A DNA stretch of 64,000 bases from Spirochaetia bacterium (GTDB lineage: Bacteria > Spirochaetota > Spirochaetia > Treponematales > Rectinemataceae). Positions 7,890-16,368 of the stretch are shown here, one piece after another. Each line of letters starts with the position of its first letter. Position 1 is the stretch's first letter. Below the pieces are notes generated by a model. The model worked only from the letters and a program-made list of their open reading frames with translations. It had not been told where the DNA came from and ran no database searches. Made by a program: the position numbers and the translations under genes. The stretch covers positions 113,212 through 177,211 of the forward strand of contig JARKOY010000074.1 of assembly GCA_029975555.1 (NCBI GenBank), written 5' to 3'.

Positions 7890-9062
7890 ATGAACGAGCT
7901 CAGAACATGGATTTTAGGACGCCTCGACCACGGGAAGGCAGTGGTGCTCGCCGCGGTGACCCGGGCATCGGGTTCCACGGCGAGGGGCACTGACGCGCTC
8001 CTCGCGATGGACGCGAGCGGTGCCATGGTGGGCACCGTCGGCGGAGGCTACGTGGAGCACGAGACCATCGAGGCAGTCCACCGACTCTTCAGGCCAGAAG
8101 GCGAGGATGTCAGCATAGCCCGACCTGCGCGCGACCTCGAGTTCGACCTCAGCCCAGAATCCAACAACACCCAGATGATCTGCGGGGGCCGAGTTTCGGT
8201 CCACCTCGAAAAAGTAGAGCCCGGGAGCAGCGCGGAGCTAGCCCTCCGCGCATGCTTCGAGCATGTTGATGCCGGGAAACCTTGTGCCTTCGTGGCCCTC
8301 CACACGCCATGGGTGCGGCACTATTTCGCGCTGGACGAGAAAAAAAAGGTGCTGTTCTCCGGGACGCCTGCGCAGGAAGAAAACATCGGGGCAGCATGGA
8401 CGGTCGCGCTGCCTAGGGCGCCCGCGCTGAAAGACGCCCTCGCGGCGACGCTGGAAGCGGTGCGACCGGCCTTCGGCGAAGCGGCCGAATTCGCGCTCGA
8501 GGCAGGGATCGCCCCCGAACTGGAAGGCTGCCGTGTCTTCTGGCTCGGGCTTGCGCCGGAACCTGTCGTGTACATCTTCGGGGCCGGCCATGTGGGAAAG
8601 GCGACCTGCGAGGCCGCGAGCCTTGTGGGCTTCAGGGTAGTGGTCACCGACGACAGGCCGGAGCTTCTGACCGAAGAGCGCTTCCCGCACGCGAGCCTTC
8701 TCAGGCGTATCGACAGCTTCGACCATCCGCTCGCACCGTGTGGCAGGGTTCCTGCGATCGAAATTGGCCCCGAGGACTGTGCACTCGTCCTCACTCACAA
8801 GCCTGGCATCGACAAAGAGATGGTCGCGCAGCTCTTGCGCACCGATGCAGGCTACATAGGGCTCATCGGCTCGAAGACCAAGCGCGACGGCATCTACGCC
8901 AGCCTTCGGAGCGAGGGCTTCACCGACGCCGACCTCGCGCGCATCCACTCGCCGATAGGACTCGCGATCGGCGCGCGCACGCCCGAAGAGATCGCGGTGA
9001 GCATCGTGGCCGAGATCATTGCGGTGCGCGCGGGGGTTTCGCCCGGCAAGCCCTATGCGTGA
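7890..9062 (+). CDS. XdhC/CoxI-family molybdenum hydroxylase maturation factor
   Basis: A 390-residue protein with an N-terminal XdhC_CoxI domain (ASGSTARGTDALL, then GTVGGGYVEHETIEA) and a C-terminal Rossmann domain (VYIFGAGHVGKATCEAASLVGF, later YIGLIGSKTKRDGI). In studied homologues XdhC binds Mo cofactor, protects it while it is sulfurated and delivers it to the apo-enzyme. An AAGGAG ribosome site precedes the ATG. The stop overlaps the start of the MocA-like gene (ATGCGTGA). Its place directly behind the three structural genes supports a dedicated chaperone role. Confidence 0.87.
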   Translation: MNELRTWILGRLDHGKAVVLAAVTRASGSTARGTDALLAMDASGAMVGTVGGGYVEHETIEAVHRLFRPEGEDVSIARPARDLEFDLSPESNNTQMICGGRVSVHLEKVEPGSSAELALRACFEHVDAGKPCAFVALHTPWVRHYFALDEKKKVLFSGTPAQEENIGAAWTVALPRAPALKDALAATLEAVRPAFGEAAEFALEAGIAPELEGCRVFWLGLAPEPVVYIFGAGHVGKATCEAASLVGFRVVVTDDRPELLTEERFPHASLLRRIDSFDHPLAPCGRVPAIEIGPEDCALVLTHKPGIDKEMVAQLLRTDAGYIGLIGSKTKRDGIYASLRSEGFTDADLARIHSPIGLAIGARTPEEIAVSIVAEIIAVRAGVSPGKPYA

Positions 9063-9663
9063 GTTTGCAGTTAAAAAGCCTGCCGCGATCATCCTGGCGG
9101 CGGGTTACTCTTCCCGCATGGGACAGGCAAAGCCGACGGTCCTCCTCGAGGGCTGTCCCATGCTCCTGCATGCGGCGAAGACGTTTACGGACGCAGGTAT
9201 CGACCACATCGTCGTCGTGACCGGCTTCGAGGCCGAAAGGGTGGACAGGCTCGCCCGCGAGCATGGGCTACACCCCGTGTACAACAGCCGCTTCGGCGAG
9301 GGCATGTTCAGCTCGGTGCTCGCCGGCCTCGGCGCGGTGCCTCCGGACTTCGATGCAGCCTTCGTGCTGCCGGTCGACATTCCCTTTGTGTCGCCTTCCA
9401 CCGTGCACGCGATACGCCTCGCCATGGGCGCGCGGCCCATCGTGGTGCCGCGGCACCGTGGGAGGTCTGGGCATCCGCCGCTTCTACACCGTGTGGTGTT
9501 CGACAGCGTAGGGGGGTGGCGCGGCCCGGATGGGCTCGGGGGGTTCTTAAAAAGCCGCGAGTCAGAAGTCGGGTATGTCGACGTGGACGACCGCTTCGTG
9601 CTGCGCGACATCGATTCGAGGGCCGATCTGGAGCGAGTTCTTCTGGACAGAAGCCGCACCTGA
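9055..9663 (+). CDS. MobA/MocA-like molybdenum cofactor cytidylyltransferase
   Basis: A 202-residue nucleotidyltransferase. The NTP-transferase motif LAAGYSSRMGQAKP is at residues 14-27, and PVDIPF gives the metal-binding Asp. MocA enzymes convert Mo-molybdopterin to the cytosine dinucleotide form used by many hydroxylases. The start chosen is the ATG at 9055, which overlaps the XdhC stop in the same ATGCGTGA manner seen earlier in the operon; an upstream in-frame ATG at 9019 would lie inside XdhC. MobA (GTP) activity cannot be excluded, but the context favours MocA. Confidence 0.82.
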   Translation: MREFAVKKPAAIILAAGYSSRMGQAKPTVLLEGCPMLLHAAKTFTDAGIDHIVVVTGFEAERVDRLAREHGLHPVYNSRFGEGMFSSVLAGLGAVPPDFDAAFVLPVDIPFVSPSTVHAIRLAMGARPIVVPRHRGRSGHPPLLHRVVFDSVGGWRGPDGLGGFLKSRESEVGYVDVDDRFVLRDIDSRADLERVLLDRSRT

Positions 9664-9687
9664 GACGCCTTCTTCAAGGAAAAAACC

Positions 9688-11013
9688 ATGAATATTGCCG
9701 AAAAGCTTTCAACTATGGTCAGGTTTCGCACCGTCTCATCGTATCGACCGGAGGAAGAGGACGAATCGTCCTTCGCCGCCTTTATCGAGGCGCTGCCGGG
9801 CCTTTTTCCAGGCGTGCACGCCGCCCTCGAGCGGACGGTAGTGGGCCCTCGGGGCATCATCTACCGATGGCGGGGGAAAAAACCTAGCCTGAAACCCGCG
9901 ATTTTCTGCGCGCACTTCGACGTCGTCCCTGCTTCGGAGAGCGATCCGTGGACAGAGCCTCCCTTTTCGGGCGCCATCAAGGACGGCTATGTCTGGGGCC
10001 GCGGGACGCAGGATGTCAAGGTTCAGATCGCCTGCATCCTCGAATCTGCGGAGACGCTCGTAACCCGTGGGTTTACGCCTGAGAGAACCCTCTACTTCGC
10101 CTTCGGCGGCGACGAGGAGGTGGGCGGCACGAGGGGGGCCGGCGCGATTGCGACGTGGTTTTCCGACCAACAGATCCATGCGTCCTGGATAATCGACGAG
10201 GGGAGCCCCGTGGGGCAGGGCTTGATCGGCTTCGTCCAGACACCGATCGCCCTCATCGGAATCGCCGAGAAAGGCTATGCCGACATTGTCGTCGAAGTGG
10301 AAGGAAAGGGAGGCCACGCCTCCATGCCGCCGCGGCACACGGCACTCGGCGCGCTCGCCCACGCGCTCGCGCGCATAGAAGACAAGCTCTTCCCCGCCAG
10401 GCTCACCAAGACCACCGACGAGTTTCTCGCCGCGCTCGCACCGCACGCAGCCGCACCCTACCGACAGCTCTTTGCGCTCCGGCACATCCTCTCCCCGCTT
10501 ATGCTGAAGGCCTTCTCTGCCACTCCCTCCACGAATGCGATGGTGAGGACGACCTGTGCCGCGACCATGGCGCAGGCGAGCCCAAAGGAGAATGTCCTTC
10601 CCACCCTCGCGCAGGCAGTGGTCAACGTCCGCATATTGCCGGGTACGACGGTCGCCGAGGTCATAGACTTTCTCAACGCGCTCATTGCCCCCTACGGCGC
10701 AAAGGCCTACGCGAAGTTCCCTGAGCATGCCGTGGAGCCCTCGGCGGAGTCCTCGACCGAGTCCGAGGGTTGGAATTCCATCGTTGCAGCGATCGGCGAG
10801 GCCTTCCCCGGCGCCGTCCCCGCCCCTTTCCTCTTCACGGCGGCCACCGACACTAAGCACTACCGCAGCATCACCGACGACATCTACAGGTTCTGTCCGC
10901 TCGTGCAGACGCAGGAGGACCTCGCGGCCGTACACAACGTCAATGAAAGGGTGAGCATCGAAAATCTTGAGCGCTGTGCGCGCTTCTATGCGGCGCTGAT
11001 GAGCCGGCAGTAG
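9688..11013 (+). CDS. M20-family metallopeptidase (PM20D1/carboxypeptidase S-like)
   Basis: A 441-residue zinc hydrolase of the M20/ArgE/DapE clan. The metal ligands are in place: His76 and Asp78 in CAHFDVVP, Asp109 in GRGTQDVK, and the catalytic/metal pair Glu143-Glu144 in GDEEVGG. The WTEPPFSG and DEEVGGTRGA segments are typical of the carboxypeptidase S/PM20D1 branch, which cleaves dipeptides or N-acyl amino acids. A dimerisation domain lies at about 195-330. No signal peptide is seen. It is the last gene of the hydroxylase operon (24-base gap, AAGGA ribosome site), which suggests a linked amide- or amino-acid-releasing step whose substrate is unknown. Confidence 0.85.
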   Translation: MNIAEKLSTMVRFRTVSSYRPEEEDESSFAAFIEALPGLFPGVHAALERTVVGPRGIIYRWRGKKPSLKPAIFCAHFDVVPASESDPWTEPPFSGAIKDGYVWGRGTQDVKVQIACILESAETLVTRGFTPERTLYFAFGGDEEVGGTRGAGAIATWFSDQQIHASWIIDEGSPVGQGLIGFVQTPIALIGIAEKGYADIVVEVEGKGGHASMPPRHTALGALAHALARIEDKLFPARLTKTTDEFLAALAPHAAAPYRQLFALRHILSPLMLKAFSATPSTNAMVRTTCAATMAQASPKENVLPTLAQAVVNVRILPGTTVAEVIDFLNALIAPYGAKAYAKFPEHAVEPSAESSTESEGWNSIVAAIGEAFPGAVPAPFLFTAATDTKHYRSITDDIYRFCPLVQTQEDLAAVHNVNERVSIENLERCARFYAALMSRQ

Positions 11014-11035
11014 GATTGCAAGCAGTAGAATTGCA
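11007..11035. repeat. 14-base tandem duplication at the end of the M20 gene
   Basis: GCAGTAGGATTGCA (11007-11020) and GCAGTAGAATTGCA (11022-11035) differ at one base and are separated by one A. The first copy holds the M20 stop codon. It looks like a small local duplication in the short gap before the convergent livF-like gene. Confidence 0.45.
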
Positions 11036-11193
11036 GGCGGGCTGCTCGGCGCGGGCGCTTCGCTGCCGCACCGCAACGAGTCCCATTAAAAGGCCAAAAA
11101 AGCTGTCGCGGACGAAGAGAATATGCTTCTGTGGGTGCGGGCCCACCCGTCCGTCTGCGCTCGGGCTGCTCCACCCCCAGAGCGCAAGAGATT

Positions 11194-11928
11194 TCAGCTT
11201 CCTCCGCCTCGCGAGCGGGAACCGAGGTAGGCCGCCTTGACCGTAGGATCGCGCGCAAGGTCCCGGGCGGGGCCTTCCTTCACGATTCTGCCCTGCTCCA
11301 GGATGTAGGCACGGTCCGCCAACTGCAGCGCCTTGAAGGCATTCTGTTCGACGAGGAGGATGGTCTTGCCGAGCCCGCGGAACTGCTCGATGATGCCGAA
11401 CACGGTCTGAACAAGCAACGGCGCAAGCCCGAGCGAGGGCTCATCCATGAGGATGAGGTCTCCGTTCGTCATGAGCGCCCGCCCCATCGCCAGCATCTGC
11501 TGCTCCCCTCCGGAGAGCGTGCCTGCCCTCTGGGCCCGGCGCTCTTTCAGCCGTGGGAAGATCTGGTAGACTTTTTCCAAGTCGGATTGAACCGCCCTTC
11601 TGTCGTTCCTAAGGTACGCGCCGAGCAAAAGATTGTCCTCGAGGCTCAGGTTGGCGAAGATGAGCCTCCCCTCCGGCACGTGGCAGATGCCCGATTTGAC
11701 GATGAGGTCTGGCCGCCGGGGGAGAACCCTACCCTTGTAGAGCACCGATCCTCTGACCGGCTTCAGGAAGCCTGAAATGGTGTTGAGGAGCGTCGACTTG
11801 CCTGCCCCGTTAGCGCCGATGATCGTGACGATCTCGCCCCTCTGTACAGAGAGCGAGATGCCCTTCAGGGCCCGGATGCCGCCGTAGGCCACGTGGAGAT
11901 CCTTGACTTCGAGCATCGACTCAGGCAT
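11194..11928 (-). CDS. livF: Branched-chain amino-acid-type ABC importer, ATP-binding protein LivF
   Basis: A 244-residue ATPase. Walker A is GANGAGKST (about residues 38-46), the ABC signature is LSGGEQQ and Walker B is LILMDEPSLGLAP, as in LivF proteins. It pairs with LivG to energise the LivHM permease. Its start overlaps the end of livG by 8 bases. It is the last gene of the livK-H-M-G-F series and converges on the molybdenum hydroxylase operon. LIV-family importers carry branched-chain amino acids but also amides, urea, aromatic acids or purine breakdown products, so the substrate should not be assumed. Confidence 0.9.
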   Translation of the reverse strand: MPESMLEVKDLHVAYGGIRALKGISLSVQRGEIVTIIGANGAGKSTLLNTISGFLKPVRGSVLYKGRVLPRRPDLIVKSGICHVPEGRLIFANLSLEDNLLLGAYLRNDRRAVQSDLEKVYQIFPRLKERRAQRAGTLSGGEQQMLAMGRALMTNGDLILMDEPSLGLAPLLVQTVFGIIEQFRGLGKTILLVEQNAFKALQLADRAYILEQGRIVKEGPARDLARDPTVKAAYLGSRSRGGGS

Positions 11929-12709
11929 CGGTCGCCTCCTCGCGGGTGCCGAGGTACGCCTCGATGACCTGAGGATGCCTCGACACTTCCTCGGCAGAGC
12001 CCTCTGCGATCTTCTCGCCGAAGTTGAGCACGATGATGTGCTCGCATACCCCCATGATCAGGTCCATGTGGTGCTCTATCACGAGCACCGAGAGCTTAAA
12101 ATCGTCCCTGATCCGCACGATGAGGCGCATGAGCTGCTCGGTTTCGTCCGGGTTCATGCCCGCCGCCGGCTCATCGAGCAAAAGGAGCGAGGGGTTGAGT
12201 GCCAGGGCTCGCACGATCTCGAGCCTGCGCTGGAGCCCGTAGGGCAGATTGTTCGCGATCAGGTCCTTGTAGCCCAGAAGGCCCATGATGTCGAGTAATT
12301 CCTCAGCCTTCGCCATGAGGCGCTTCTCCTGTGTCCGGAATCGAGGGAGCCTGAGAATGGCCTCCGCAAATGAATAATTCGCGCTGAGGTGGCAGGCGGT
12401 GAGGACATTGTCGAAGACGCTCAAGTTTTTGAAGAGGCGGATGTTCTGGAATGTCCGCGTGATGCCCATATCTGCGATGCGGAAGGGCTCGAGCCCCACG
12501 ATCGACCTGTCTCGGAATTCTATCGAGCCCGACGTGGGCTTGTAGACCCCTGTGATCAAATTGAAGATGGTCGTCTTGCCAGCACCGTTCGGACCGATGA
12601 GGCCGACGATGCCGCCTTCGGGCACATCGAAGCTCACGGCGTCCACCGCGGTCAGGCCACCAAACTGCTTCGTCAGGTCACGGATGTGGAGAATGGCTGC
12701 CATCGTCAA
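11921..12709 (-). CDS. livG: Branched-chain amino-acid-type ABC importer, ATP-binding protein LivG
   Basis: A 262-residue ATPase with Walker [10 protein letters not shown], a long insertion carrying [11 protein letters not shown] (typical LivG), the degenerate signature [13 protein letters not shown] and Walker [14 protein letters not shown]. It is the larger ATPase partner of LivF. Its ATG overlaps the livM stop by 4 bases and its stop overlaps livF by 8 bases, so the ATPase pair is translationally coupled to the permease. Confidence 0.92.
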   Translation of the reverse strand: MTMAAILHIRDLTKQFGGLTAVDAVSFDVPEGGIVGLIGPNGAGKTTIFNLITGVYKPTSGSIEFRDRSIVGLEPFRIADMGITRTFQNIRLFKNLSVFDNVLTACHLSANYSFAEAILRLPRFRTQEKRLMAKAEELLDIMGLLGYKDLIANNLPYGLQRRLEIVRALALNPSLLLLDEPAAGMNPDETEQLMRLIVRIRDDFKLSVLVIEHHMDLIMGVCEHIIVLNFGEKIAEGSAEEVSRHPQVIEAYLGTREEATDA

Positions 12710-13638
12710 TCCTCCTCTTCGCCCGAGCCTTCGGCGAGCAGTTTTGCCTTCGCCTCGCGGAGGGCGTTCCGCTCCGCAGCCACCTTCCGAATGCCTGAAG
12801 GCGTCAGCTCCATGCCGCCCATGAGGCCCTTAGGCCTACTCACCATGATGAGGATGACCGCAGCTCCGTAGAACACGAGCCTCCACATCTCGAAGGCCCT
12901 CAATATCTCGGGCAGTGCGGTGAGCAGGATGGCCCCCAGGACCGAGCCTGAAATTGAGCCGAGTCCTCCAAAAATGACGATGATCGTGAGCTCCGTGGAC
13001 TTCGTGAGCGAGAACATCTTGGGCTGGATGAAGGTCATATAGTGGGCGAAAAACACGCCGGCGACGCCCGCATACACCGCGCTGATGATGAGCGAGATCA
13101 TCTTGTAGCGGAACACGTCGATGCCGGCGATCTGCGCGGCAAGCTCTTCCTCGCGCACCGCGATCATGTTCCGGCCGTGCCGCGATTTTACAAGATTCGC
13201 AAGAAAGACCACGGCGACGATGTCGGCGATGAGAATCGCGAGGAAGCTGCTCTTCGATGGCACGCCAGGCCATCCGCGTGCCCCGCCAAAGCGGTTCACA
13301 TTGTTGAAGATGAGCCGAATGGCCTCGCCAAAGCCCAGTGTGGCGATGCAGAAATAATCGCCCTTGAGATTGAGGCTTATCCTTCCAATAAAATAGCTCA
13401 CAAGGCCCGCGGCCGCCCCTCCTGCGACGATGGCCAGGACAAATGGCAGCCCTAAGCCTGCCGGCGTCGACGCCGGAGAAGCGCTGATCCACGCGCCGAC
13501 GTAGGCGCCGATCGCCATGAACCCCGCGTGTCCGAACGAGAAGAGCCCTGTGAAGCCCGTAAGGAGGCTCAATCCCAGCACGGCGATCATGTTGATGCCC
13601 GCGAGCATCAAGATTCCCTGAATATACGTCCAATCCAC
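12706..13638 (-). CDS. livM: Branched-chain amino-acid-type ABC importer, permease LivM
   Basis: A 310-residue membrane protein with about 8-9 hydrophobic segments. It shows the LivM signatures [24 protein letters not shown] near the N-terminus and [16 protein letters not shown], the cytoplasmic loop that contacts the ATPases. The C-terminal tail is charged and extends past the last membrane segment. It forms the heterodimeric channel with LivH, which lies 10 bases upstream in the same direction. Confidence 0.92.
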   Translation of the reverse strand: MDWTYIQGILMLAGINMIAVLGLSLLTGFTGLFSFGHAGFMAIGAYVGAWISASPASTPAGLGLPFVLAIVAGGAAAGLVSYFIGRISLNLKGDYFCIATLGFGEAIRLIFNNVNRFGGARGWPGVPSKSSFLAILIADIVAVVFLANLVKSRHGRNMIAVREEELAAQIAGIDVFRYKMISLIISAVYAGVAGVFFAHYMTFIQPKMFSLTKSTELTIIVIFGGLGSISGSVLGAILLTALPEILRAFEMWRLVFYGAAVILIMVSRPKGLMGGMELTPSGIRKVAAERNALREAKAKLLAEGSGEEED

Positions 13639-13648
13639 GCCCGCCTCC

Positions 13649-14527
13649 CTACGCCTTGTCCTCGGTGACCTTGCCCATGATGCCCGTGGGCCTCAGAATG
13701 AGCACCGCGATGAGGATCACGAAGGCAATGAGGTCCCTGAACTGGGATGAAAGGTAGCCCGCGACGAAGGTCTCGATGATGCCGAGGAGCACGGAACCGA
13801 GGACCGCGCCCGGCAGACTTCCCAAGCCTCCGAACACCGCCGCGATGAAGGACTTCGTCGTGATGTTGCCGATCTGGGGGTACACCGTGTACTTCATGCC
13901 GAAGAACACTCCCGCGATGCCGGCCAGAAAGCCCCCAAGGCCGAAGACCGTGAGGATCACCTTGTCCGTATTGACTCCCATGAGCGCACAGGCCTTGACG
14001 TTGTAGGACGCGGCCTGAATCGCCTTGCCGAGCTTCGTCTTGTCGATGAAGAGGATGAGGAGCGTCAGGCTCACCGCGGAGATGATGAAGATGATGAGGT
14101 CGAGCCGCCCCACGGCAAGGGGCCCCAGCTCGAGCGGAGCCTTGGGGAAGACTTCAGGATATGTGCGGAATGTGGGCCCTATGGTCGCAATGACGAGGTT
14201 TTCGAGCAGGATGGAGGCGCCCATCGCCGAGATGATGAAGTACAAAAAGGGCGCCCTGCGCTCCCGAAGGGGTTTGTACGCGATCCTCTCCACGATGATC
14301 GCGACGAAGAGCGTACCGACAGAGGCAAGCAAAAAGGCCGCCGCAAACGGCAGCTTCAGGAGCGTCAAACCGAAAAAACCGAAGTACGCCCCGAGCATGA
14401 TCACCCCGCCGTGTGCGAAGTTCGAAAAGTTCATGATGGAGTAGACCAGCGAGTACCCGACCGCCATGAGGGCGTAGACGGACCCGATCGAGAGGCCGTT
14501 TATCAGTTGCTGGAGAAACTGGACCAT
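13649..14527 (-). CDS. livH: Branched-chain amino-acid-type ABC importer, permease LivH
   Basis: A 292-residue membrane protein with about eight hydrophobic segments. The start QQLINGLSIGSVYALMAVGYSLVY and the segment NFAHGGVIMLGAY are characteristic of LivH. The cytoplasmic loop KAIQAASYNVKACALMGVNTDKVI matches the ATPase-coupling region. It is separated from the upstream livK-like gene by about 100 bases that hold a strong terminator-like hairpin and a TATAAT box, so it may be expressed both by read-through and from its own promoter. Confidence 0.92.
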   Translation of the reverse strand: MVQFLQQLINGLSIGSVYALMAVGYSLVYSIMNFSNFAHGGVIMLGAYFGFFGLTLLKLPFAAAFLLASVGTLFVAIIVERIAYKPLRERRAPFLYFIISAMGASILLENLVIATIGPTFRTYPEVFPKAPLELGPLAVGRLDLIIFIISAVSLTLLILFIDKTKLGKAIQAASYNVKACALMGVNTDKVILTVFGLGGFLAGIAGVFFGMKYTVYPQIGNITTKSFIAAVFGGLGSLPGAVLGSVLLGIIETFVAGYLSSQFRDLIAFVILIAVLILRPTGIMGKVTEDKA

Positions 14528-14565
14528 AGTCCATCCTTTGGAACAGGATGCATAATCATGCGGAT

Positions 14566-14571
14566 ATTATA
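14566..14571 (-). promoter_or_regulatory. Possible internal -10 box for livHMGF
   Basis: A perfect TATAAT on the minus strand (complement of 14566-14571) lies 38 bases before the livH ATG and directly after the terminator-like hairpin. TTGCCT, at a short spacing of 15, is the only -35 candidate. It could give the permease genes a baseline supply independent of livK. Confidence 0.35.
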
Positions 14572-14574
14572 GAC

Positions 14575-14616
14575 AATAAACAAAAGAGGCAACCGGATCC
14601 GCCGCCGGTTGCCTCT
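14575..14616 (-). terminator. Terminator-like hairpin between livK and livH
   Basis: The minus-strand transcript leaving livK meets a perfect 12-base stem (arms 14605-14616 and 14585-14596, AGAGGCAACCGG with CCGGTTGCCTCT, 8-base loop) followed by TTTGTTTATT. This is a good intrinsic terminator inside the operon and would make binding protein more abundant than permease, a common arrangement in ABC importers. Confidence 0.7.
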
Positions 14617-14629
14617 ACGGTATTCAACG

Positions 14630-15772
14630 CTATTGGGCCGCGTATTTTTCTTGGAATACGTACTGGCCGTTCACGATCTTTTCGATCGCCGCGTCCTTGC
14701 CTTCGGGGTTGTGTGTCTCGGGGCTGATGTGGATGCGCCCTGTGATGCCCTGCACGTCGATCCCCTCGAGCGCCTTGGCGATGGCCTCGCCGTTCGGCTT
14801 GCCCGCCTTCTTGAGGCCTTCGACCAAGAGCAGCACCGCGTCGTGCGCGAGGAAGCCGTTCAGCTCGGTCTCTTTGCCGTACTTCGCCTTGTAGCGGCCC
14901 TTGAAGTCCTGGACCGCGGGGTCGGCGTAGTCGAGGTGGTTGACGAAATAGCTGCCCTCAACCGCCTTGCCGCCCATGGAGATGAGCTGGTCCGAAGGCC
15001 ACCCGTCGCCGCCCATGAGGGTCGCCTTGATGCCGAGGTCCCTCGCCTGGTTGGCCGAGAGCGCCACTTCCTTGAAGAAGTACGGCATGAAGATGACGTC
15101 AGGGTTTGCAGCCTTAATCTTCGACAGCTGAGGCCTGAAATCGACGTCGCCCGAATTGAAGGACTCATCCGCGACGATCTTGCCGCCCTTCTTCTCGAAG
15201 TTCACCTTGAAGAACTCGCGCAAGCCCTGCGAATAGTCGTCGCTCACATCGTAGAGCACCGCAGCCGTGCGGGCACCGAGCCTGTCGTAGGCGAACCCTG
15301 CGGCCACCGCGCCCTGATAGGGATCGATGAAACAGACGCGGAAGTTGTACGGCTTCACCTTGCCGTCCTGGACCGTGACCTTGGGGTTGGTCGCCACCGT
15401 CGCGATGTCGGGCACCTTGGCCTTCTCGAGGATCGGGGCCATGGGGATAGCGTTGCCCGAGGAGTTCGGGCCGATGATGGCCACCACCTTGTCCTGGCCG
15501 GTGAGGCGCTTCGTCACGTTGACCGACTCCTGCGCATCGCCCTTGTTGTCGTAGCCGATCACTTCGAGCTGATACTTCTTGCCCCCCACCTCGATGCCGC
15601 CCGCGGCATTGTACTCTTCGAAGAGCATCTTGACGGTGTTGAGTTCGTTTTCGCCCCAGACCGCCTGGTCGCCCGTCAGGGCACCGAGCCAGCCTACCTT
15701 GATGACGTTGGACTTGCCGCCGCCACCGCCGCAAACAATACCTTCTTCATGCTCGAGTTCCTCCTTGGGCAT
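14630..15772 (-). CDS. LivK-like substrate-binding protein with a damaged signal sequence
   Basis: The mature part (residues about 21-380) is a complete periplasmic-binding-protein type I LivK-like domain: VIKVGWLGALTGDQAVWGE, then AIIGPNSSGNA and DVSDDYSQGLREFF. The open frame as drawn starts MPKEELEHEEGIVCGGGGG and has no hydrophobic leader. A perfect ribosome site (AAGGAGG) lies inside this start and points to an ATG at 15750 in another frame, which reads MKKVLFAAVAAASP, a typical signal-peptide beginning, but stops after 18 codons. The lipobox-like Cys followed by a Gly run remains in the 380-residue frame. The simplest reading is a deletion with frameshift in the lipoprotein leader. It could be real gene damage or a sequence error. 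Confidence 0.75.
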   Translation of the reverse strand: MPKEELEHEEGIVCGGGGGKSNVIKVGWLGALTGDQAVWGENELNTVKMLFEEYNAAGGIEVGGKKYQLEVIGYDNKGDAQESVNVTKRLTGQDKVVAIIGPNSSGNAIPMAPILEKAKVPDIATVATNPKVTVQDGKVKPYNFRVCFIDPYQGAVAAGFAYDRLGARTAAVLYDVSDDYSQGLREFFKVNFEKKGGKIVADESFNSGDVDFRPQLSKIKAANPDVIFMPYFFKEVALSANQARDLGIKATLMGGDGWPSDQLISMGGKAVEGSYFVNHLDYADPAVQDFKGRYKAKYGKETELNGFLAHDAVLLLVEGLKKAGKPNGEAIAKALEGIDVQGITGRIHISPETHNPEGKDAAIEKIVNGQYVFQEKYAAQ

Positions 15773-15789
15773 GTGGTAGAATTCGTGTC

Positions 15790-15819
15790 ATTATACCTGT
15801 ACAACTGTAGAGTCCACAA
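15790..15819 (-). promoter_or_regulatory. Promoter of the livK operon
   Basis: On the minus strand TTGTGG (complement of 15814-15819), an 18-base spacer and a perfect TATAAT (complement of 15790-15795) lie about 40 bases before the ribosome site at the livK start. A separate TTGACA (complement of 15821-15826) lies too far away to pair with this -10. Confidence 0.55.
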
Positions 15820-15867
15820 GTGTCAATCGACATGAATCGGCGGCACCGCAGGGGGCGTGTTCAGCCT

Positions 15868-16368
15868 TCAGTACGATGCGGAGATGCGGATGAGAACCTC
15901 TCCCGCCGCCGGCGGACTTAGAAGGACACGTTCTCCCCTACACTGCTCCACCCCGGAGAGCAAGACGCTCTTCTCCTCCTCAGGACAGGGACGAATCACA
16001 TAATAATGGATCTTCAGCGACGGACAGGCCCATTGTCGGGGCCTTCGGAAGAGAAGCTGCACGCTCCTGAGTATCTTCTCGCATGGATCGATATTCAGCC
16101 ACAAGAGAACGTGGCTTTGGGATCTTGGCACTATTGCTCCCACAGCAGAGAGCCATGAGGGTATCTCCGGCAACAGCGTCGAGACGGGCACAGGCTCGCC
16201 GCCGGCGTCCGCATCGACGTCTTCAATGTCAGCATCGACGTGCTCAATGGCGGGTCCACCCTCAAAGCGCCAGCGGCCCAGAAAAGCAGCAATGCGCTCC
16301 GCCGTCTCAAGGGGGGAAAGAGAGGCAGCGCCGCCCCTTGCGGAATCTACCGCGTCTCTTCGAGCCAT
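15868..16368 (-). CDS. Unknown protein, last gene of the exported-hydrolase operon
   Basis: A 166-residue protein I do not recognise. The first part has an acidic stretch (EHVDADIEDVDADAGG). The second half alternates hydrophobic and polar residues as in a beta-rich domain, with SHVLLWLNIDP, LKIHYYVIRP and GEVLIRISASY. No signal peptide or membrane segment is seen. Its ATG overlaps the end of the upstream M14-like gene by 22 bases, consistent with the same transcript, and it lies immediately before the livK promoter. A spurious frame is possible because it has no recognised homologue, but nothing else fills this space. Confidence 0.45.
   Translation of the reverse strand: MARRDAVDSARGGAASLSPLETAERIAAFLGRWRFEGGPAIEHVDADIEDVDADAGGEPVPVSTLLPEIPSWLSAVGAIVPRSQSHVLLWLNIDPCEKILRSVQLLFRRPRQWACPSLKIHYYVIRPCPEEEKSVLLSGVEQCRGERVLLSPPAAGEVLIRISASY

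Noticed and set aside
15750..15772. Selenocysteine or programmed frameshift as an explanation for the livK leader
   Set aside because: No slippery run or structure was identified at the junction, and the in-frame stop comes 18 codons in; deletion or sequence error is simpler.
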